Of a DNA stretch of 64,000 bases, positions 46,135 to 55,455 are shown piece by piece. The notes below the pieces were generated by a model, which worked only from the letters and a program-made list of their open reading frames with translations, did not search any database and was not told where the DNA came from. Numbering within the stretch: the stretch's first letter is position 1; each line of letters begins with the position of its first letter. The stretch is from Verrucomicrobium sp. (GTDB lineage Bacteria > Verrucomicrobiota > Verrucomicrobiia > Methylacidiphilales > UBA1321). The position numbers and the translations under genes are program-made. Where the stretch lies: contig JAFIGT010000033.1 of NCBI GenBank assembly GCA_017849585.1, positions 80,949-144,948 of the forward strand. The letters are read 5' to 3'.

Positions 46135-48653
46135 GTGGATTCAGCCTCTTCGACTCCGCGTTTGTGGATGTAGCCTTTTGACTCGTAGTAGCAAAAGATA
46201 AAGGTGATGGTGATTCCGATTGATCCCATGATGAACATCCAAAGGTAGCCGCACATATAGTTGTAGCGCATCGGCGCGTAATCTGTGGCAAGGATTGGCT
46301 TGGCTAGGGTGAGGCGCTGGGCGGCGGAAGTGGCGTCGACTCGCTCATAGAAGTGCAGTGCCTGGCTTGCGATCTGGGGTGAAGTAGTGGGCCCGAAGAG
46401 ATCCCGCATACGTTCGCCCAAGCGCGTCGAGGCAGAGTCCGCCGTGGGAGCTTGTGGAGGAATAACGGCGAGGACTGAGATCGATTTCTTCTCCGGTCCG
46501 GGACTGATTTTGACGTGGTTGACTCCCGATGGAGAGCGTAGGGCGCGCGCGAGGGCCGTCAGTTTTCGATCGGGTTGTGGGGCCGCATCGAAGCAGCCCA
46601 GAATGGCGTTGACGCCGCGGGTAACGGGAGAGAGGTAATCCGTGGTGGCGGGCTCAACGGTGAGTACGTCAAATTGTATGGCGGGGAGACGAATCGCATG
46701 GACCGCTTGCTTTATTTTCAATTCCAGGCAGATCCCGGATTCCCGTGAGGCGCATTGCAGGGAGGTTTTGAATTTTTCAGCCAACGTACCGTCGCTTGAA
46801 GAGGGCGTAGAAAGAAGACTGAGCTCAACCGTATAATCGGTTTCTTTTTTGATGGGGCGCAGGTCGATGACATCGGGTTCGAGCCGACGCAACTTTTCGA
46901 GGATTTTTTCCAGCTCCTTGCTTTTGAGTGGAGTGGCCAGAGCGTACTCCAAGATCATGGCCGACTGGGTGGAGGCCCGAAGAATTTGGCCGCCATCCTC
47001 AAGCAGTTGCGCGTTGAGGGTGCGTTGAACCTGAATTTCGAATTTTTGCGCCTGATGACGCAAGGTGTCTTGAATCTGGGCGGTTTGCTGCGCGAGATTT
47101 TCCACGCATTTCTGTTTTTCGTGCAATTCCTGTTCCAGGCGGGCTGAAGTCTCGGCGTGGACCTGGTCCTTCCTCGCGGCGATGCGATCTGTAAGAATTT
47201 TGGACTGGCTTTGCAGTAGGGAGATTTCTTTGCCGAGCTCTTCTTTGGTTTTCGCCAGCTCTGCGCTCTGTGGGTTACGCAAACGCACCTCCCAAGCCCG
47301 GCCGAACGAACTGACCGTGCCGTCGGATTGCCAGGCACGAGCGTCGACAAGAGTGGAAGCCACGGGTGTGCCGGTTGCCGGATTGGTCCACGACGCGGCA
47401 TGCAAAATGGATTGTACCTGTGTCTGGGTGTTGGCGTCGCCACCCTTGAGGACGACGCGGACCATTTCACCGGCGGGTGGTTGAAAAAGAGTGGCGTATG
47501 CCCAGATGAAGAGTCCCACGCCATTGAGCGTCATCAATCCCGTCAGGCGCATGACAAGTCCTGCTCCTGCGGCGTACGTGCCCATTTTATTGCGGCGGAT
47601 GTAATCGTAGACGAGTGGATAATAAATCATGCTCGTGAGCAAGCCCACGACCGAACTCAGTTCGCCGAAGAGGATAATCTCGACCAGGGAGGGGCGCTGG
47701 TCAGGCAGGATAAAGGTTACATAGGAGAAGTAGGCCACGTTGAGACTGAGCGAAATGCAGATCAAGGTCTGATAGGCGCGCATGCGATTGAGCTTGTCGG
47801 CAAAGACGGTCAACGCACCGATGAGGAAAATATTGATGACACCGCCCACGGCAATATTGATGCCCATCTCCTGTTTGCTATAGCCCCACTGCTCGGTGTA
47901 GAGCAGGTTCCCCAAGGGGCCAAGACCCGCATTGAGTACAGCTGAACCAAAGATCAGGAGATAAACCGGCCACAGTTCCCGGTCCGTGATGGCCACGGCG
48001 AAATTACGCACCGAGAAGTGTTGCCCACGCACAGGACTATGTTGGTCGATCTCCTTGATGCCCAGCACGACCAATAGCAGCATCACGCAGATCAGGAGCG
48101 AGGCGGACAGATAGAGAATGCATTCCCCGGCGATGGGAAAACCGGCATAAAACGCCACATCGTCAAAGCGTCCCAGGGCGACAAAGTTAAAGAAGATCCC
48201 GGCGAGATTGGTACACCACAACATCGCTCCGGTGGCGCGACCGCGCTCATGGGGAGGGACGATTTCCTGCTTGAGCAGCTCCATGGTATTCAAATCGCCA
48301 AAGAAGCAGTAAAGCAGGTAGACCGCCACGAGCGCCCAGAAATTGGGCATCCACGGCATGGCCGCCAGCGAGAGCATGACTCCGATAAAGGAAATGATGA
48401 GGAGCGGCTTTCTTCGTCCATAACGCGTCCAAATCCGATCGGATAGAAAAGAAAAATACGGACCGGTGAAGAGGGAGATCAGCGTAGGCAGGCTGAGAAT
48501 GAAAGTAACGGCCGCCGGGTTCTCTAGAAATTTTTTAAGCGAAAATAGGAAGGTTGTCCCCCCCATCGCCCACGTGTACGCAAAGGATGCCCACGGCAGG
48601 ATGGAAAAGAAGATCCAACGCAGGGGCACCTGCTTTTTGCAAGTAATGATCAT
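46131..48653 (-). CDS. MFS sugar transporter with a large domain inserted before the last membrane helix
   Basis: An 840-residue transporter. The first 375 residues hold about eleven membrane helices with MFS/GPH-like loops (DRIWTRYGRRKPLLI after helix 2; PPHERGRATGAMLW). A soluble stretch of about 410 residues follows (about 380-790). It contains a coiled coil (AKTKEELGKEISLLQSQSK onward) and an alpha/beta part. Then come one last helix (YLWMFIMGSIGITITFIFCY) and a short tail. Usual MFS proteins have 400-500 residues. With the N-terminus inside, the insert would face the periplasm. It probably imports the oligosaccharides of PUL 2. The ATG at 48653 has no visible ribosome site. Confidence 0.8.
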   Translation of the reverse strand: MIITCKKQVPLRWIFFSILPWASFAYTWAMGGTTFLFSLKKFLENPAAVTFILSLPTLISLFTGPYFSFLSDRIWTRYGRRKPLLIISFIGVMLSLAAMPWMPNFWALVAVYLLYCFFGDLNTMELLKQEIVPPHERGRATGAMLWCTNLAGIFFNFVALGRFDDVAFYAGFPIAGECILYLSASLLICVMLLLVVLGIKEIDQHSPVRGQHFSVRNFAVAITDRELWPVYLLIFGSAVLNAGLGPLGNLLYTEQWGYSKQEMGINIAVGGVINIFLIGALTVFADKLNRMRAYQTLICISLSLNVAYFSYVTFILPDQRPSLVEIILFGELSSVVGLLTSMIYYPLVYDYIRRNKMGTYAAGAGLVMRLTGLMTLNGVGLFIWAYATLFQPPAGEMVRVVLKGGDANTQTQVQSILHAASWTNPATGTPVASTLVDARAWQSDGTVSSFGRAWEVRLRNPQSAELAKTKEELGKEISLLQSQSKILTDRIAARKDQVHAETSARLEQELHEKQKCVENLAQQTAQIQDTLRHQAQKFEIQVQRTLNAQLLEDGGQILRASTQSAMILEYALATPLKSKELEKILEKLRRLEPDVIDLRPIKKETDYTVELSLLSTPSSSDGTLAEKFKTSLQCASRESGICLELKIKQAVHAIRLPAIQFDVLTVEPATTDYLSPVTRGVNAILGCFDAAPQPDRKLTALARALRSPSGVNHVKISPGPEKKSISVLAVIPPQAPTADSASTRLGERMRDLFGPTTSPQIASQALHFYERVDATSAAQRLTLAKPILATDYAPMRYNYMCGYLWMFIMGSIGITITFIFCYYESKGYIHKRGVEEAEST

Positions 48654-48691
48654 ATTTAGCGGCGCAAACTTTGAATTTGCTTTATATATTG

Positions 48692-48711
48692 ATTATAAGC
48701 GCTTTAGCGCT
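48692..48711 (-). promoter_or_regulatory. Promoter -10 and AGCGCT inverted repeat upstream of the MFS gene
   Basis: On the minus strand a perfect TATAAT (48692-48697) directly follows AGCGCTAAAGCGCT (48698-48711), an inverted repeat lying where the spacer would be. No good -35 is present. A repressor or activator site is likely. Confidence 0.5.
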
Positions 48712-48780
48712 AGAGATCGGAGAGTTTTTCCTTTACGAGTGATTTCACTATAGGGCTGAAAACGGCTTTTCACAAGAAAT

Positions 48781-48809
48781 TTGATGATCATTAAAAAAAG
48801 ATTTACATT
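48781..48809 (+). promoter_or_regulatory. Promoter for the 48957 operon with ATGATCAT at -35
   Basis: TTGATG (48781-48786), a 17-nt spacer and TACATT (48804-48809). ATGATCAT (48784-48791) overlaps the -35. The remaining 48654-48956 gap is AT-rich promoter and leader DNA between divergent operons. Confidence 0.5.
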
Positions 48810-48956
48810 ATTTTAAAATGAGGTAGATTGCACAGAGGCTTGAATTGCTAAAACTCGAATCGCATGAGGGAGAGGGGGTGGTCGCGGGGAGGGCATCGAC
48901 TCAGAGGTTCTTGGAGGATTACAGGTCTCTAAAGTGAACATTTACGGAGTATTTGG

Positions 48957-51900
48957 ATGCAGTTCCTTTCTTCTCTTCTTCAGTGCGCGACCCGTCGTTT
49001 TCGATTTGCCCGACTCGGTCGGATGGTCTGGGGTGGGGTGTTGTGCGGCGGGGTCCTTCTGCCGGGATTTCTCGCGGCCGAGAATTTGTTCAATAATTCT
49101 GGATTTGAGTTGGGTGATGAGGGCTATGTCGCCGTTAAATTTCAGCGTTTGGAGACGAACAAGGATCTGACCTATGAGCCAGCGAGAGTCGATGCGGCTA
49201 CGGCGGTCGGCGGCAAACAATCTCTCTTTATTCCCAATCGCCTGGCGGAGCAGGTGAATCTGTTTACGCATGAGGTGAAGCTCAAGCGAGGCGCGGAATA
49301 CACCTTCTCAATCTGGATGAAGGGTAATGTGGACGACTTCGTGGTGCATGTGACGTCCTTGTGCGTGGAGGCGGATAATAATTGGCAGAATCACGGCGCT
49401 CAGTTCCACGTCGGAAAGGAATGGAAGCGGTACAGCTACACCTTCAAGGTTAATGCGGGTACGACGCGGGACTATCACACGTTCGTCATCGCTTGGTGCA
49501 AGCAGGGTGATCCGGCGGCGGATTTGTGGATGGATAATCTCCAATTGGAGGAAGGGGCCTTGACCGACTACAAGCCGTCGAATGATGTCGAGGCTTTGAG
49601 CGTTCCGGAAAAAAAATATTATTCGGTGGATTCCCTCGATGAGAGCTCCTTGCTCAAGACGGCTGTGATCAATTATGGGGCGAGCGAGGTATCGGTGAAG
49701 ATCAAGGCTGTCGTGACGGATGACTATACTGGCGACGGGATCCTGACGAAGCCATATCAAGTCACGCTGGCTCCGGGCGAAATCAAAGTGCTTTCAGAAA
49801 AGCTTCCTTTGAACCGCTATGGGGCATTCAACGTTCAGACGAGTGTCGAGAGCGGTGGCAATACCCGGCGTGGGCAGTGGTCTGATTATGCTGTCGTGGG
49901 TCGCATCGAGAAAAAGCTGGCGGACCTATCTACTACGTTCGTGGCCGGGATCAATTGGTCGGGCTTGGGATTGACTCGCGGGGGGCTGTGTGTGGGTACC
50001 CGGGATGGATCCCTGATCGAATGCCGCGGTATGAGCCGAGAAGAGTTCATGGACATGCTCTCGCAGAGTGGAACAAGGTTGTTGCGTGACATGGATCCGA
50101 TGTCGGTGTTCATCTGGAAATTGCTTCAACCGGAGGAAGGAAAGTTTGATTTTAGCTACAGCGACAAGCTGGTCGAGATGGCCTCTCGTCATGGCATTCG
50201 AATTTTGCCCGTTCTACAGGGCGCTTTCCTGGTGAAGAAAGGGGAAGAGTCTGGGGTGGGGTATCAACCCAAATGGGTCCTCGATAAGAGCGTCAAGCGT
50301 ACAGACCTGCCGGAATGGCTGCGCACACGCAGTCTGTATCTAGCCCCCGAGGCGTTGTGGAAGAAACATTTTCAGGCGGTCGTGGAGCATTTCAAGGGGC
50401 GAATCACCCATTATGAGATATTCAACGAGCCGAATCTCTACATGAAAGTAGACGATTATGTGCGGTATGTGGATCAAGCTCGCGATGTTGTGAAGGTGAG
50501 TGATCCGAGCGCCAAATTGGTGGGAATCTGCTCGACAGGTGATCTTGGTGGGAATGTCGAGAGCTACCTCATCGACTGCTTTAAAGGCGGGATCGCAAAT
50601 GATATCGACGTCGTGAGTTTTCATCCGTACGACGCTCCGCATCTCGCTTCGGTGACGGCGGCGGATCGTCAGATTCAGGGAGTGCGTGCGCTCATCAAGA
50701 ATGCGACGAGTCAGGAAATGCCCTTATGGAATACGGAAACTTATTACCTTCGGGGCAATGATAAGAACTACTTTCAAACAACGCAATACGATGTCTACCA
50801 CGCCTCATGGCGTTTGCTGACGGATCTTGGAGAAGGCGTGCAGCAGTCGATGGGGCCATTTGGCGACACGCTTTTCAAGCGCAATCTCTCTCCGCACGTT
50901 GACATGATGGGATGGAACGGACTGGTGCCGGGTGTGAATTTTGTCGCTTACAATGCGTTTGCGCGTTACTTCGATGGGGCCAAGCCTGTGACCAAGTTTA
51001 AGTGGATGCGCGATGTCATTTGTTATGTCTACGAAAAGGACGGGAGATATCGCGCTGCCTTTTGGAACTACGGGGATAGCAAGGATCTGAAGGTGTCGCT
51101 CAAGATTTCGGATGAAGAGGCATTTCTGTGTGATATTTTCGGAAACAAGGTCAGTCTGAAAAATCAACCTCTTCGACTTGGGAAATCTCCCTATTACCTC
51201 ATTGCAGGGGCGAAATTGAGCAATGATGCCTTTTTGCAGGCTCTCAAGTCAGCGGCGATGGAAGCAGAGAAGCCCATTCAAGTCAGTGTTGCGCGACTTA
51301 TGCCGGAGGGGGACGGATGGGTGGTCGCCGTCGGTCTGAGTAACAAATCCTCCAAAGAGGTGAAGGGCGAGGTTGGAGTTCAAGGAAATGGCATAGTCGG
51401 GCAGAAGACGACTGCCTTTACTGCTGAGGCGGGAGGGGAGATCAGCGTGAAGGTTGCGGTGACGGTACGGGACTTTAAGGAGACTGAGGTTGAGGCAACG
51501 GTCAAGGTGGTGGTGGATCGCAAGATCTGGAATTTCCCGGTTAAGATTGCCAAGCCAGGGGCGGTGTATGGTGCTTTTACAAAGGCAGGGGCACAGACGC
51601 CGCTGGCCAAGGTATTGAGCGGCTCGCCGGGAGGGCGATTCAGTGCGGGTTTTTCGGCTTGGTATGACGACCAGAATCTCTATTTGGAGATTAGTGTTAA
51701 AGACGCCGTTTCATCGGGTGCCCCGGCGGAGCGTAATCCGTGGGAGCAGGATTGTATCGAGCTGTTCTTTGACCTTGATCCGAGTCACCTCGCGGGTGCT
51801 CACCCCGCAAGTTACCACGCAGGAGTGGGGCGAATCTTTATCCTGCCGCGTGTATCGGAGCAAGGCATCAAGTTTCAAGGGGCTGGCGTGAACCTTATGT

Positions 51901-52136
51901 CGGACCGAGGCATCAAGCCTGCCCTCCAAAAGCAGGCGAATGGGTACGATCTGACCCTGGCAGTTCCGTTGACAACCCTGAATATTACCGCTCCGGCTCG
52001 CGGCAAAACGATAGGTTTTGAGATTTTAGCCGATAATGTGGATGGAGCCCAAAAGGCTCGAGAGCAAATTGGCTGGAGTTCTGAAGGCAGGGCTCACGAA
52101 GACCGGCTGAGCTTTGGATTTATCACCTTCAAATAA
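48957..52136 (+). CDS. Large secreted clan GH-A glycosidase with CBM4/9-like and CBM9-like domains
   Basis: A 1059-residue exported protein; GGAG lies 7 nt before the ATG and the signal peptide ends near LAAEN. Residues about 42-205 are a CBM4/9-like domain (NLFNNSGFELGDEGY; TFSIWMKGN; LWMDNLQLEEG). A linker beta domain precedes the (beta/alpha)8 part. Its acid/base is in YEIFNEPNLYM (near 489) and its nucleophile in LWNTETYYL (near 592). A C-terminal CBM9-like domain (about 865-1059) has FSAWYDDQNLYLEISVKD and PWEQDCIELFFDLDP. The layout resembles GH39/GH5-type xylan- or mannan-active enzymes. It heads the rightward PUL 2 operon. Confidence 0.8.
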   Translation: MQFLSSLLQCATRRFRFARLGRMVWGGVLCGGVLLPGFLAAENLFNNSGFELGDEGYVAVKFQRLETNKDLTYEPARVDAATAVGGKQSLFIPNRLAEQVNLFTHEVKLKRGAEYTFSIWMKGNVDDFVVHVTSLCVEADNNWQNHGAQFHVGKEWKRYSYTFKVNAGTTRDYHTFVIAWCKQGDPAADLWMDNLQLEEGALTDYKPSNDVEALSVPEKKYYSVDSLDESSLLKTAVINYGASEVSVKIKAVVTDDYTGDGILTKPYQVTLAPGEIKVLSEKLPLNRYGAFNVQTSVESGGNTRRGQWSDYAVVGRIEKKLADLSTTFVAGINWSGLGLTRGGLCVGTRDGSLIECRGMSREEFMDMLSQSGTRLLRDMDPMSVFIWKLLQPEEGKFDFSYSDKLVEMASRHGIRILPVLQGAFLVKKGEESGVGYQPKWVLDKSVKRTDLPEWLRTRSLYLAPEALWKKHFQAVVEHFKGRITHYEIFNEPNLYMKVDDYVRYVDQARDVVKVSDPSAKLVGICSTGDLGGNVESYLIDCFKGGIANDIDVVSFHPYDAPHLASVTAADRQIQGVRALIKNATSQEMPLWNTETYYLRGNDKNYFQTTQYDVYHASWRLLTDLGEGVQQSMGPFGDTLFKRNLSPHVDMMGWNGLVPGVNFVAYNAFARYFDGAKPVTKFKWMRDVICYVYEKDGRYRAAFWNYGDSKDLKVSLKISDEEAFLCDIFGNKVSLKNQPLRLGKSPYYLIAGAKLSNDAFLQALKSAAMEAEKPIQVSVARLMPEGDGWVVAVGLSNKSSKEVKGEVGVQGNGIVGQKTTAFTAEAGGEISVKVAVTVRDFKETEVEATVKVVVDRKIWNFPVKIAKPGAVYGAFTKAGAQTPLAKVLSGSPGGRFSAGFSAWYDDQNLYLEISVKDAVSSGAPAERNPWEQDCIELFFDLDPSHLAGAHPASYHAGVGRIFILPRVSEQGIKFQGAGVNLMSDRGIKPALQKQANGYDLTLAVPLTTLNITAPARGKTIGFEILADNVDGAQKAREQIGWSSEGRAHEDRLSFGFITFK

Positions 52137-52146
52137 AGGAGATGCG

Positions 52147-53103
52147 ATGAGACGATTAGGTGAGTGCAAATTAGATTTCATTTCGAAGATTTCTCTCATT
52201 CTTATTGCGATGATGGTTGGTAGCCTCGCAGAGGAGTTGCCGATCAAAGTGACAGCGCCCTGGGCGAAGCATCGGGAGGAGGGTGGGATGGTATATAGTT
52301 TGGCGGTTACGACGGGATGGCCTAAATTACATGCGGAAGTCGACACTAAGACGGGAAGCTACTACCGTGTGACTTGGAAAATGAAAAGCACCGTCGGAGG
52401 CGCCGCGACAAAAACTCCGTTTCAGTTGACTCTCACTCCTGATGACGAGCGAGACTATACTTATGGTTATGCACTGAGTACCGAGTGGGAAACATATACT
52501 GCGTATTTCTACACAAAGGAATCGAATCGATTCAAATTCGATTTCTTTATCAACCCGGAAACAGAACTGACGGTGAGCCTCAAGGGCATCGAGATAGCCG
52601 AGGTTAGTTCTGATCAGTTCAAAGAGAATACCCTGCCCGATGGGAATTTGGAAAATGGGCTGATGGTCCCTGCCGCATGGAAGTATAACAGTCGCGAGGG
52701 AAAATTTCAGCCGCCACGGATTGTTCCGCTCAAGGATTTTATTTCGGGGGAGAAAAGTCTCGCCGTACAAGCGGACGGGGCAGGGGAAATTGCCAGCATC
52801 TATCTTCCTGTTGAATTAGGTCGTAGTGTCAGCTTCAAGTTCTGGGCAAAGGCGGATCAGGAATGTCAGATTACGGCGATCATTCAAGGCTATGCCGTGC
52901 GGCATACGGGCAGCCATTTCTATAAAGGTAAAAAAATGAAGGTGGATACGGAATGGAAGGAGTACGAAGTGACGACTGAGGTGCCGACCGATACGGAAAA
53001 GTATCCAGATCTTCTGTACAAAACGATGTATCTCTGCCTTGGATGGGGCAAAGAAGCGAAGGGAATGATCTACTTCGATGATATGTCATTTACTTCAAAA
53101 TAG
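52147..53103 (+). CDS. Exported protein with two CBM4/9-like domains
   Basis: A 318-residue exported protein; AAGGAG lies 6 nt before the ATG and the signal peptide ends near GSLAEE. Two beta-sandwich modules follow (about 25-155 and 160-318). Each has a CBM4/9-like pattern, for example KTGSYYRVTWKMKST and GRSVSFKFWAKADQ, with the closing MIYFDDMSFTSK. There is no catalytic motif. It is probably a glycan-binding helper for the preceding glycosidase, whose stop codon lies 10 nt upstream. Confidence 0.72.
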   Translation: MRRLGECKLDFISKISLILIAMMVGSLAEELPIKVTAPWAKHREEGGMVYSLAVTTGWPKLHAEVDTKTGSYYRVTWKMKSTVGGAATKTPFQLTLTPDDERDYTYGYALSTEWETYTAYFYTKESNRFKFDFFINPETELTVSLKGIEIAEVSSDQFKENTLPDGNLENGLMVPAAWKYNSREGKFQPPRIVPLKDFISGEKSLAVQADGAGEIASIYLPVELGRSVSFKFWAKADQECQITAIIQGYAVRHTGSHFYKGKKMKVDTEWKEYEVTTEVPTDTEKYPDLLYKTMYLCLGWGKEAKGMIYFDDMSFTSK

Positions 53104-53116
53104 AGCGGGAGAGATC

Positions 53117-53818
53117 ATGCCTACTCAAAAGAGATTTGGGAAAAATTCGGGGTTCACGCTTGTGGAACTCATGGTGGTGATTGGGATTGTGGCCGTCTTA
53201 ATGGCCCTGACGATTCCAGGTCTGACCTACGCTCGAAAATATGCGTATTCCGCGCAATGCGTGCAGAATTTGCGCTGCATGGCCGCAGCAATCCAACTAT
53301 ACACCGCTGAAAATGATGATCGGCTTCCCTATGCACTCAATGGCGTTACGGTCTATGTAAAGCCTGACTCAGATTACCTTGGGTCGAAAATTGCGCCCTA
53401 CATGGGCTATACGCTTATACCTCATAAGTACATGTTCATTAAGGAGCTTATTTGCCCGGGAGCTTCGAAGAAGCTGGCTGAGGCCAAGAAGGAAAATTTC
53501 ATCTCCTATATGGTCAAGGATATGTATGTCCCTGGAGTCGGGACGGTGTTTGCGTTCCTCAGTGGGGAAACCTACGGAGGCCCTCATAAATCTGGAATGA
53601 AAATGAGTTTTCTGGCCAGTAACGCTTCCGGAATTAAGAGCGTGGTGAAGTTATCGAACGGGAAGACGATCGATTATGTCGGAGGCTTGAGTCGAGTCAT
53701 TGCCTTTCAGGATTACGATACTGCCTACGCGCAATCCGCCAGTTATACGGTCATCGATACCATGGCGCATACCCGGCGCAATTACCTGTTCTTCGATTGG
53801 CACGTCGAATCCTTTTAA
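53117..53818 (+). CDS. Prepilin-type pseudopilin (H-X9-DG-like)
   Basis: A 233-residue protein; GGGAG lies upstream of the ATG. The leader is MPTQKRFGKNSG, and FTLVELMVVIGIVAVLMALT and IPGLTYARK follow, so cleavage would be after Gly. The C-terminus HTRRNYLFFDWHVESF is a variant of the H-X9-DG ending (DWH in place of DGH). It is equivalent in kind to the protein at 19.9 kb in PUL 1. The function is not known; surface assembly through a type II/IV-pilus-like system is the family expectation. It lies 13 nt after the CBM protein. Confidence 0.8.
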   Translation: MPTQKRFGKNSGFTLVELMVVIGIVAVLMALTIPGLTYARKYAYSAQCVQNLRCMAAAIQLYTAENDDRLPYALNGVTVYVKPDSDYLGSKIAPYMGYTLIPHKYMFIKELICPGASKKLAEAKKENFISYMVKDMYVPGVGTVFAFLSGETYGGPHKSGMKMSFLASNASGIKSVVKLSNGKTIDYVGGLSRVIAFQDYDTAYAQSASYTVIDTMAHTRRNYLFFDWHVESF

Positions 53819-53844
53819 CCGCAAACCAACCATTGAATTTATCT

Positions 53845-54780
53845 ATGTTCCGACAACCCACTCTTCTTCAAAGACATCCTGCCAATCCGATCATCAAGCC
53901 GTCTGATTTCCCATTTGGACCTGCCGACGTCGTCTTCAACCCCGGTCAGATCATGTTCAACGGCAAGACCATTCTACTGCTGTCGATTTTGCTGCGCAAT
54001 CAGGCTTACGCACGCGTGCATGTAGCCGAGAGCGACAATGGTGTCGATTTCACGATCAATCCAGAGCCAGTTTTTACCCGTGATCCCGAACGTCGTTTTG
54101 GCGATTTGGATAATCATCCCATCGATTGTCGCATCACGCAGATTGGCGATACTTATTATATTATCCGCCCAGGTAATTCTCCTAAGGGATGCATTGATCT
54201 GATGTATAAAACAACAGATTTCAAGACGTTCGAGTTTATGGACATCGTGGCACTACCGCATAATCGCGTGCCTTGTCTTTTCCCGGAAAAGGTGGGCGGT
54301 TATTACGTGCGACTGGATCGTCCCTACGGCGGCGCAGGTCAGGCCGACGGCAATATCTGGCTCTCAAAATCCCCCGACTTGATTCATTGGGGACAGCACC
54401 GTTTTCTGATGGGGCCATACACCAATTGGAACTGGGAAAAGATTGGTCCGACGCCTCCGATCAAGACGGAAAAAGGCTGGTTGGAGATCATTCATGGAGT
54501 CTCTTCAAGCTGTTCAACAGTCAGCTATTCACTCGGCGCGGTGCTGCTTGATTTGGAAGACCCCGAGAAGATCATCGGCCGAATGGAAAGCTATCTGCTC
54601 ACAGCGGAAGAGCCTTATGAACAGACGGGACGCACTCCCAACTGTGTCTTCACTACGGGAGCCATTGCAGATATGGAGAAACGTCGTTTACGGGTTTATT
54701 ACGGAGCAGCGGACACGTGCATCGGCTTGGCGGAGGGTGATCTCGACGAAATCATCAATGCCTGTCTGAAGGGACTTTAA
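53845..54780 (+). CDS. GH130-like glycoside phosphorylase/hydrolase (paralogue 1)
   Basis: A 311-residue five-bladed propeller enzyme of the GH130 type. The landmarks are HPANPIIKPSDFPFGPADVV then FNPGQIMFNGKTILLLSI, PIDCRITQIGDTYYI (catalytic-region Asp), PCLFPEKVGGYYVRLDRP, GWLEIIHGV, LLDLEDPEKIIGR and LRVYYGAADTCIGLA. GH130 enzymes phosphorolyse or hydrolyse beta-mannosides. The Asp motif is DCR here, whereas most members, and the second paralogue at 57.8 kb, have DPR. There is no signal peptide, so it is cytoplasmic. The start at 53845 lacks a clear ribosome site. Confidence 0.83.
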   Translation: MFRQPTLLQRHPANPIIKPSDFPFGPADVVFNPGQIMFNGKTILLLSILLRNQAYARVHVAESDNGVDFTINPEPVFTRDPERRFGDLDNHPIDCRITQIGDTYYIIRPGNSPKGCIDLMYKTTDFKTFEFMDIVALPHNRVPCLFPEKVGGYYVRLDRPYGGAGQADGNIWLSKSPDLIHWGQHRFLMGPYTNWNWEKIGPTPPIKTEKGWLEIIHGVSSSCSTVSYSLGAVLLDLEDPEKIIGRMESYLLTAEEPYEQTGRTPNCVFTTGAIADMEKRRLRVYYGAADTCIGLAEGDLDEIINACLKGL

Positions 54781-54808
54781 AGAAGAATCCCTTACGGGCG
54801 GAGTCTGC

Positions 54809-55426
54809 ATGCGAATTCTATGTTGGTTGTATCTGCTCGTGTTATGCGGCTGCCCTGCGTTGGTTTGGGCGGAGGCGGACGACGAGAAACCCTCTGTCGT
54901 TCCGCTTCCTCCAAAGGAAGTGACGGATCTGTTCAAGAGCATCTCTTCTGACGAGATTCGTGACAACACGTTCAAGTTGATAGGGCGCGACTGGATGCTT
55001 ATCAGCGCGGGAGATGAGAAGAAATTCAACAGCATGACCGCTAGCTGGGGTGGGTTTGGATTGTGGCGGCATCCGGTGGCTTTCATCCTTGTCTACAATA
55101 CTCGCTATACTTACGAGTTTCTCGAGAAGGAGAACTATTTCACGCTCTCCTTCTTCGAGGAAAAATACCGGCCTCAGCTCAAACTCTTCGGTACAAAATC
55201 AGGGCGTGATATCGACAAGGTAAAGGAGTCGGGCTTGACGCCGTTGTCTCTGAAACCAGGAATGGCTTATACCGAGGCGAGAATGATTGTCCAATGCAAG
55301 AAAATCTATGCAGACCGGACTCGGGCTGAATGTTGGTTTCCTCCCAAAGGGGAAACCTCACGCCCGGAGGACGGTGCACACAAGTTATACTTTGGTGAAA
55401 TCGTTGGCGTTTGGGTTCGGAAATAA
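54809..55426 (+). CDS. Exported flavin reductase-like protein
   Basis: A 205-residue protein. The signal peptide (LCWLYLLVLCGCPALVWA) precedes a flavin reductase-like FMN-binding split-barrel domain: LIGRDWMLISAGDEKKFNSM, TASWGGFGLWRHPVAFILVY, NTRYTYEFLEKENYFTLSFF and FGTKSGRDIDK. Cytoplasmic relatives bind FMN and reduce flavins. An exported copy in a glycan operon is unusual. GGAG lies 5 nt before the ATG. It sits between a GH130 gene and the GH3 gene in a tight operon. Confidence 0.75.
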   Translation: MRILCWLYLLVLCGCPALVWAEADDEKPSVVPLPPKEVTDLFKSISSDEIRDNTFKLIGRDWMLISAGDEKKFNSMTASWGGFGLWRHPVAFILVYNTRYTYEFLEKENYFTLSFFEEKYRPQLKLFGTKSGRDIDKVKESGLTPLSLKPGMAYTEARMIVQCKKIYADRTRAECWFPPKGETSRPEDGAHKLYFGEIVGVWVRK

Positions 55427-55455
55427 ATCAAGACGTAAGGGTGAAATTTTCTGGA

